From Labilithrix sp. (GTDB taxonomy: Bacteria > Myxococcota_A > Polyangia > Polyangiales > Polyangiaceae), in the NCBI GenBank assembly GCA_019637175.1, contig JAHBWD010000079.1, forward strand, positions 1 to 35,619: a stretch of DNA of 35,619 nt, given 5' to 3'. Positions 31,756 through 35,619 of this stretch are shown here, piece after piece. The notes below the pieces were generated by a model. The model saw only the letters and a list, made by a program, of their open reading frames with translations, ran no database searches and was not told where the DNA came from. A program made the position numbers and the translations under genes. Position 1 is the first letter of the stretch; the number at the start of each line of letters is the position of its first letter.

Positions 31756-33200
31756 AGACGCAGGTGCTCGTCATCGGATCCGGCGCGGGCGGCGCGGTCA
31801 CCGCGCTCGAGCTCGCGCGCAACGGTGTGGACGTCACGGTGCTCGAGGAGGGCAAGCGCCACCCGCTCGCGAGCTACGGGCAGGGCACGACCGAGAGCAT
31901 GAAGCGGCTCTATCGACGTCGGGGCATGACGCCGATCTTCGGCAGCGTGCCGATCGGCTACGTCGAGGGTCGATGCGTCGGCGGCAGCACCGAGATCAAC
32001 TCCGGCTTCTGGCACCGCACGCCGCGCGAGGTGCTCCTCCGGTGGAAGGCGCAGTTCGATCTCGACGGCGCCTCCGTCGAGGAGCTCGCGCCCCACTTCG
32101 AGTGGGCCGAGGAGCTCCTCAGCGTGTCGCTCTCGGGCAAGCCGTGGCCGAAGAGCACCGAGGTCTTCGCCAAGGGCGCCGACGCGATGGGCTGGGCCGC
32201 GAAAGAAGTTCCGCGCGCCGCGACCGGCTGCGAGAACAGCAACGCGTGCGCGAACGGCTGCCCCAAAGGCGCGAAGCAAGGCATGAGCCTCGCGGTCGTG
32301 CCGAAATTCGAAGACGCGGGCGCGCGCTTGATCACGGGCGCGCACGTGAAGCTGCTCGTCAAGCGCGGCTCGCGGATCACGGGCGTCCTCGCCGAGGTCG
32401 AGATGGACGACGGCGCGCGCAAGCTCGTGCGCATCGACGCCGAGCACGTGTTCGTGTGCGCCGGCCCGACGGAGACACCCGCGCTCCTTCGAAGAAGCGG
32501 GATCAAGTTCCACGTCGGCGAGACGCTCCGCATCCACCCGATGCTCAAGGTCGTCGCGCGCTTCCGCGAGCGCATCGACGCCTGGGCCAACGTGCTCCCG
32601 CTCATGCAGGTGCAGGAGTTCCGCCCCGAGGTCTCGATGGGCGGCGCCTTCTTCACCCCGGGCCACGCGGCGCTCGCGCTCAGCGACAACTGGGATCCTT
32701 CACGTATGAAGGATCTCCGCAACATGGCTGGCTACTACGTCGCCGTGCGCGGCCGCGGCCGCGGGCAGGTTCGGCCCGGCGTGCTCGGCGACGACAGCAC
32801 CGTCATCCGCTACGAGCTCGCCGACGAAGACGTCGTGAACCTCTCGAACGGCCTCGCGCGCCTCGCCACGCTGCTCTTGGCGGCGGGCGCCGAGGAGGTC
32901 TTCCCTTCGGTCCAGGGCCTGCCGAGCATCACGAGCGAGCGGGAAGCCGTGCGCTGGCTCGACGATCGCTTGTCGCGGAGCTCACTCAGCCTCACGACGG
33001 TGCACGCGTTCTCCTCGTGCCCGATCGGCGAGCGCACCGACAAGTGCGCCGCCGACTCGTACGGCAAGGTCGCGCGGTGGGACAACCTCTACGTCAACGA
33101 CGCGAGCATCCTGCCCGACTCGCCGGGCGTGAACCCGCAAGGCAGCGTCATGGCGTTCGCGCGAAGGAACGCGCAGCACTTCCTCGACGCGCGCGCGTGA
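31752..33200 (+). CDS. GMC-family FAD oxidoreductase
   Basis: 482 aa. The Rossmann motif VLVIGSGAGGAVTALELA (6-23) with the acidic end VLEEG binds FAD. A GMC loop CVGGSTEINSGFWHRTP follows (about 74-90). CENSNACANGCPKGAK is a Cys-containing segment seen in GMC proteins close to cholesterol oxidase and long-chain alcohol oxidases. The C-terminus has the conserved HAFSSCPIG and DASILPDSPGVNPQGSVMAF, with the catalytic His and Asn regions present. The likely substrate is an alcohol in a lipid or sterol. The GTG start overlaps the upstream stop by 4 nt (GTGA). It is the last gene of the 25810-33200 run. Confidence 0.9.
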   Translation: MKTQVLVIGSGAGGAVTALELARNGVDVTVLEEGKRHPLASYGQGTTESMKRLYRRRGMTPIFGSVPIGYVEGRCVGGSTEINSGFWHRTPREVLLRWKAQFDLDGASVEELAPHFEWAEELLSVSLSGKPWPKSTEVFAKGADAMGWAAKEVPRAATGCENSNACANGCPKGAKQGMSLAVVPKFEDAGARLITGAHVKLLVKRGSRITGVLAEVEMDDGARKLVRIDAEHVFVCAGPTETPALLRRSGIKFHVGETLRIHPMLKVVARFRERIDAWANVLPLMQVQEFRPEVSMGGAFFTPGHAALALSDNWDPSRMKDLRNMAGYYVAVRGRGRGQVRPGVLGDDSTVIRYELADEDVVNLSNGLARLATLLLAAGAEEVFPSVQGLPSITSEREAVRWLDDRLSRSSLSLTTVHAFSSCPIGERTDKCAADSYGKVARWDNLYVNDASILPDSPGVNPQGSVMAFARRNAQHFLDARA

Positions 33201-33235
33201 CCGGCCCGAGCGTGGCGAGACGGTCGGCGGGGTCG

Positions 33236-33241
33236 TAGAAT
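33236..33241 (+). promoter_or_regulatory. -10 hexamer TAGAAT of the nucleotidyltransferase gene
   Basis: TAGAAT ends 7 nt before the ATG at 33249 and overlaps the in-frame ATG at 33240. This favours the inner ATG as the true start on a leaderless mRNA. Confidence 0.4.
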
Positions 33242-33248
33242 GGAAACC

Positions 33249-33899
33249 ATGGTGCCCACGCCCGCGCTCGATCCCGAGAGCTTCCTCCGGAGCGTCGTCG
33301 CGAGCCGCGCTACGCTCGGGCTCTCGCCCATGAAGCTCCTCGACATCGTGTCGCACGTCACGGCGCTCACCGACGGCGCGCCGTACGCGATCGTGGGCGG
33401 CCTCGCACAAATTCTGTGGGCGCGAAAGACCCACACCGACGACCTCGACATCGCGCTCAGCAGCGCGTCGCTCCTCGCAGCCTACGACCGGGTCACGAGC
33501 GGGCGAGCCGAGCGGGGCTGGGCGCTGCCGTCGCCGCCCGATCGCGCGCACGAGGCCAACGACGTCTTCGAGGTCTACCACTTGCTCTTCGACGGCGCGG
33601 TCGTCGATCTCCTCAGCTTCCGGACGGCGACGTTCAACGAGGAGATCCTCTCGACCGCGGTCTCCGTTCCGGCGCTTGGCAACCTCCGCTTCGTTCGTCC
33701 AGAGCTGCTACTGGTGACTCAGCTCCTTCGTCCTGGCCCGCGCGCCGCCGTTGCTGCGATCGATCTCGTCGTGGCGCGCGGCGAGCTCGACGGAGGTCTC
33801 GACGTGGACTACACCCGCGCGTGGGCGCGCGCGGTCGGCCGCGAGGCCGGGCTCGATCGCGCGCTCTCCGTCGCCGCCGCGCTCCGGTCGTCGTCGTGA
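33249..33899 (+). CDS. Nucleotidyltransferase-fold protein (AbiEii-like, orphan)
   Basis: 216 aa from ATG 33249; an in-frame ATG at 33240 would add MET. Residues about 44-66 (YAIVGGLAQILWARKTHTDDLDIALS) are the NTase signature: GG, then a basic helix and a D-x-D type metal site (DDLDI). The third acid is probably in VVDLLSF. This resembles the AbiEii/DUF1814-type toxins, which modify tRNA or other targets with nucleotides, but no AbiEi antitoxin gene is adjacent. A non-toxin nucleotidyltransferase is equally possible. A -10 TAGAAT overlaps the outer ATG. It sits alone between the GMC gene and the epimerase gene. Confidence 0.75.
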   Translation: MVPTPALDPESFLRSVVASRATLGLSPMKLLDIVSHVTALTDGAPYAIVGGLAQILWARKTHTDDLDIALSSASLLAAYDRVTSGRAERGWALPSPPDRAHEANDVFEVYHLLFDGAVVDLLSFRTATFNEEILSTAVSVPALGNLRFVRPELLLVTQLLRPGPRAAVAAIDLVVARGELDGGLDVDYTRAWARAVGREAGLDRALSVAAALRSSS

Positions 33900-33949
33900 C
33901 GGCTCCCCGCGCCTGACGCGCCTGAGTTGTGGTAAACGCGGAGGCGTCC

Positions 33950-35002
33950 ATGACCACCGCGATCGTCACGGGTGCGCCCGGCTGGCTCGGCACGCGCCTC
34001 GTCAAGTCCCTCGTCGAGGGCGTCGTCGACGTCCCTTCCCTCCCCGCAGAAGGGCGCCGCGTCCGCTGCCTCGTCTTGCCCGACGCCGACGCGAAAGAGC
34101 TCGAGGCGTTCGGCCAGCAGGTCGAGATCGTGCGCGGCGACGTCACCGATCCGGCGTCGATCGCGAAGCTCTTCGAGGGCGACGGCATCGAGGGCTCCAC
34201 CGTCTTTCACTCCGCGGGCGTCATCCACCCGACGCGCGGCGTGAAGCAGCTCCACGAGGTCAACGTCGACGGCACGACGAACGTGGTCGAGGCCGCGAAG
34301 AAGGCGAAGGCGCGCCGCCTGGTGCACGTCTCGTCGAACTCGCCGATCGGCACGAACCCGGCGCCCGATCACGTCTTCGACGAGAGCGCGCCTTACGCGC
34401 CGTACATGCAGTACGGCCGCACGAAGATGCTCGCCGAGGAGGTCGTCAAGCGCGCGCACGCGACGGGCGAGATCGAGACGGTGATCATCCGCCCGCCGTG
34501 GTTCTACGGCCCGGGGCAGCCTCCGCGGCAGACGCTCTTCTTCGAGATGATCCGCGACGGCAAGGCGCCGATCGTCGGCGACGGGAAGAACCGCCGATCG
34601 ATGGCGTACGTCGACAACATCTGCCAGGGCCTCTTGCTCTGCGAGAAGGTCGATCGCGCCGCGGGCGAGATCTACTGGATCGCCGATCGCCGTCCGTACG
34701 AGATGAACGACATCATCGACACGATCGAGAAGGTGCTCGAGAAAGACTTCGACGTGAAGTGCGCCCACGCGCGGATGAAGCTCCCGGGCTTCGCGAGCGA
34801 GGTGGCGTGGCTCGTCGACATCACCATGCAGGGCGCCGGCCTCTATCACCAGAAGATCCACGTGCTGTCCGAGATGAACAAGACGATCGCGTGCACCATC
34901 GCGAAGGCCGAGGAGGAGCTCGGCTACGACCCCAAGGTCGACCTCGAAGAGGGCATGCGGCGATCGATCCAGTGGATGAAGGACCGCGGCGAGACGCTCT
35001 GA
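33950..35002 (+). CDS. NAD(P)-dependent epimerase/dehydratase (extended SDR)
   Basis: 350 aa from ATG 33950, with GGAGG 5 nt upstream; an in-frame GTG at 33929 is a weaker choice. The nucleotide-binding TGAPGWLG (7-14) is a variant of TGxxGxxG with Pro. RGDVTDPASI, the Ser region LVHVSSNSPIGTN and the Tyr-Lys pair YMQYGRTKMLAEE fit an extended SDR. Also present are RPPWFYGPG and SMAYVDNICQG, near the 3-beta-HSD/NAD-dependent sterol dehydrogenase group. A sugar or sterol-like substrate is likely. The preceding gap of 50 nt is probably a promoter region (TGTGGTAAAC). Confidence 0.9.
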   Translation: MTTAIVTGAPGWLGTRLVKSLVEGVVDVPSLPAEGRRVRCLVLPDADAKELEAFGQQVEIVRGDVTDPASIAKLFEGDGIEGSTVFHSAGVIHPTRGVKQLHEVNVDGTTNVVEAAKKAKARRLVHVSSNSPIGTNPAPDHVFDESAPYAPYMQYGRTKMLAEEVVKRAHATGEIETVIIRPPWFYGPGQPPRQTLFFEMIRDGKAPIVGDGKNRRSMAYVDNICQGLLLCEKVDRAAGEIYWIADRRPYEMNDIIDTIEKVLEKDFDVKCAHARMKLPGFASEVAWLVDITMQGAGLYHQKIHVLSEMNKTIACTIAKAEEELGYDPKVDLEEGMRRSIQWMKDRGETL

Positions 35003-35007
35003 CGCGG

Positions 35008-35016
35008 TGCTACACT
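35008..35016 (+). promoter_or_regulatory. Extended -10 (TGCTACACT) of the Uma2 gene
   Basis: TG-C-TACACT starts 6 nt after the epimerase gene ends and finishes 8 nt before the ATG at 35025. No Shine-Dalgarno sequence is seen. Confidence 0.4.
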
Positions 35017-35024
35017 TCGAACCG

Positions 35025-35600
35025 ATGACCGCGGCGACGCGACCTCGATACTCACTGGAAGAGTACGTACGGCTCGAGGCGCACTCGAACGTCAAGCACG
35101 AGTTTCTGGGCGGCGAGATCTGGGCGACGGGCGGCGGCACGCCTCGTCATGCCGCCCTCGCGTCGGCGATCATCGCGGCCTTCAGCGCTGCGCTGCGCGG
35201 CCGCCCGAGCCGCGTTTACACGTCCGACGCGCGCGTGCGCGTCCAGGCGACGGGGCTCGACACTTACCCCGACGTCACGGTCGTGTGCGGAGGCGAGCAG
35301 GTCGACGAGGACGACCGCTTGGCGCTCGTGAACCCCCTCGTGCTCGTCGAGGTGACCAGCGCGAGCAGCGAGGCGTACGACCGAGGCGAGAAGCTCGAGC
35401 ACTACAAGCAGATCCGCCCCTTGCGCGAGGTCGTCATCGTGTCGCACACCGAACCGATGATCGAGGTGTTCCAGCGCGTCGACGGCGGCGCGACGTGGAC
35501 GAGCCACGTCGCGCGCTCGGGCCTCCTCGGCGTACCGTCGATCGCCTGCGAGCTCGACGTCGCGGACATCTACCGAGACCCGTTCGCTCCGTCGCCGTGA
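35025..35600 (+). CDS. Uma2/DUF820 family PD-(D/E)XK nuclease-like protein
   Basis: 191 aa. The Uma2 family has a restriction-endonuclease-like fold; function is unproved for most members. Visible hallmarks are SLEEYVRLEAHSNVKHEFLGG near the start (the Glu of HEFLGGEI), TYPDVTVVCG (the metal-binding Pro-Asp strand) and LVLVEVTSASSEAYDRGEKLEHY, whose E-V pair and following Lys complete the PD-ExK-like site. ATG 35025 is preferred because an extended -10 hexamer lies 8 nt before it, although the frame allows a GTG at 35007. Such genes are often multi-copy in myxobacteria. After the stop only 19 nt of the window remain, and nothing is recognised there. Confidence 0.9.
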   Translation: MTAATRPRYSLEEYVRLEAHSNVKHEFLGGEIWATGGGTPRHAALASAIIAAFSAALRGRPSRVYTSDARVRVQATGLDTYPDVTVVCGGEQVDEDDRLALVNPLVLVEVTSASSEAYDRGEKLEHYKQIRPLREVVIVSHTEPMIEVFQRVDGGATWTSHVARSGLLGVPSIACELDVADIYRDPFAPSP

Positions 35601-35619
35601 GATCCGAGAGCGCTCGTGA

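Noticed and set aside
1..35619. CRISPR array, tRNA, rRNA, integrase or attachment sites
   Set aside because: I looked for regularly spaced repeats, tRNA-like cloverleaf ends and recombinase genes and saw none; weakly conserved attachment sites cannot be excluded by eye.

Overview
The window looks like a chromosomal piece of a high-GC myxobacterium (Myxococcota, probably Polyangiales). GC-rich third positions, many GTG/TTG starts and 1-8 nt gene overlaps point that way. So do the gene families: a zinc-ribbon Ser/Thr kinase with a transmembrane anchor, a receiver-PATAN-TPR protein, a free-standing sigma region-4-like protein and a retron with a long msd. This placement is inference; there is no rRNA or other marker here.

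Layout. 1-1764: the 5' part of purH (minus), a small zinc-ribbon protein (plus) and ung (minus). 1899-13725: one tightly packed plus-strand run of eight genes and one structured RNA, which is the main find. It reads WGR-PARP, macrodomain protein with a polyacidic tail, HEAT/ARM-repeat protein, winged-helix-SWIM protein, retron msr-msd RNA, retron reverse transcriptase, ADP-ribosylglycohydrolase (ARH/DraG), NAD+-dependent DNA ligase, and a Nudix plus winged-helix (NrtR-like) protein. A GC hairpin closes it. 13828-15254: sigma-region-4-like and MerR-like regulators (minus). 15604-19997: a catalytically degenerate alpha/beta-hydrolase and a peptide-type ABC importer (two permeases and a binding lipoprotein, no ATPase). 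20002-24359: a signalling cluster on the minus strand (Cys-rich exported protein, Ser/Thr kinase, receiver-PATAN-TPR protein). 24476-25666: an SPFH zinc-ribbon protein. 25810-33200: a plus-strand run with an unknown alpha-helical protein, a large polytopic membrane protein, a SAM methyltransferase, a YbhN/LPG-synthase-like membrane protein and a GMC oxidoreductase, plausibly a lipid or surface-glycan pathway. 33249-35600: an orphan AbiEii-like nucleotidyltransferase, an extended-SDR epimerase and a Uma2-like nuclease.

How the central cluster could work. HEAT/ARM, WH-SWIM, ncRNA and RT match the retron architecture I remember as type XIII. Here the retron is embedded in a full ADP-ribose cycle: a predicted writer (PARP with an intact H-Y-E triad and a DNA-sensing WGR domain), reader/erasers (macrodomain, ARH), an NAD+-consuming nick sealer (LigA) and an ADP-ribose-sensing or hydrolysing Nudix regulator. 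A retron physically joined to a PARP/ARH/NAD-ligase module is, as far as I know, undescribed. The simplest hypothesis is that msDNA or damaged phage/host DNA controls the WGR-PARP, with ADP-ribosylation or NAD+ loss as the output and the macrodomain/ARH as brakes. A DNA-repair role is the main alternative.

A second theme is transcription. Several lead genes have a TANNNT-type -10 hexamer ending only 6-8 nt before the start codon, with no Shine-Dalgarno sequence, which suggests leaderless mRNAs.
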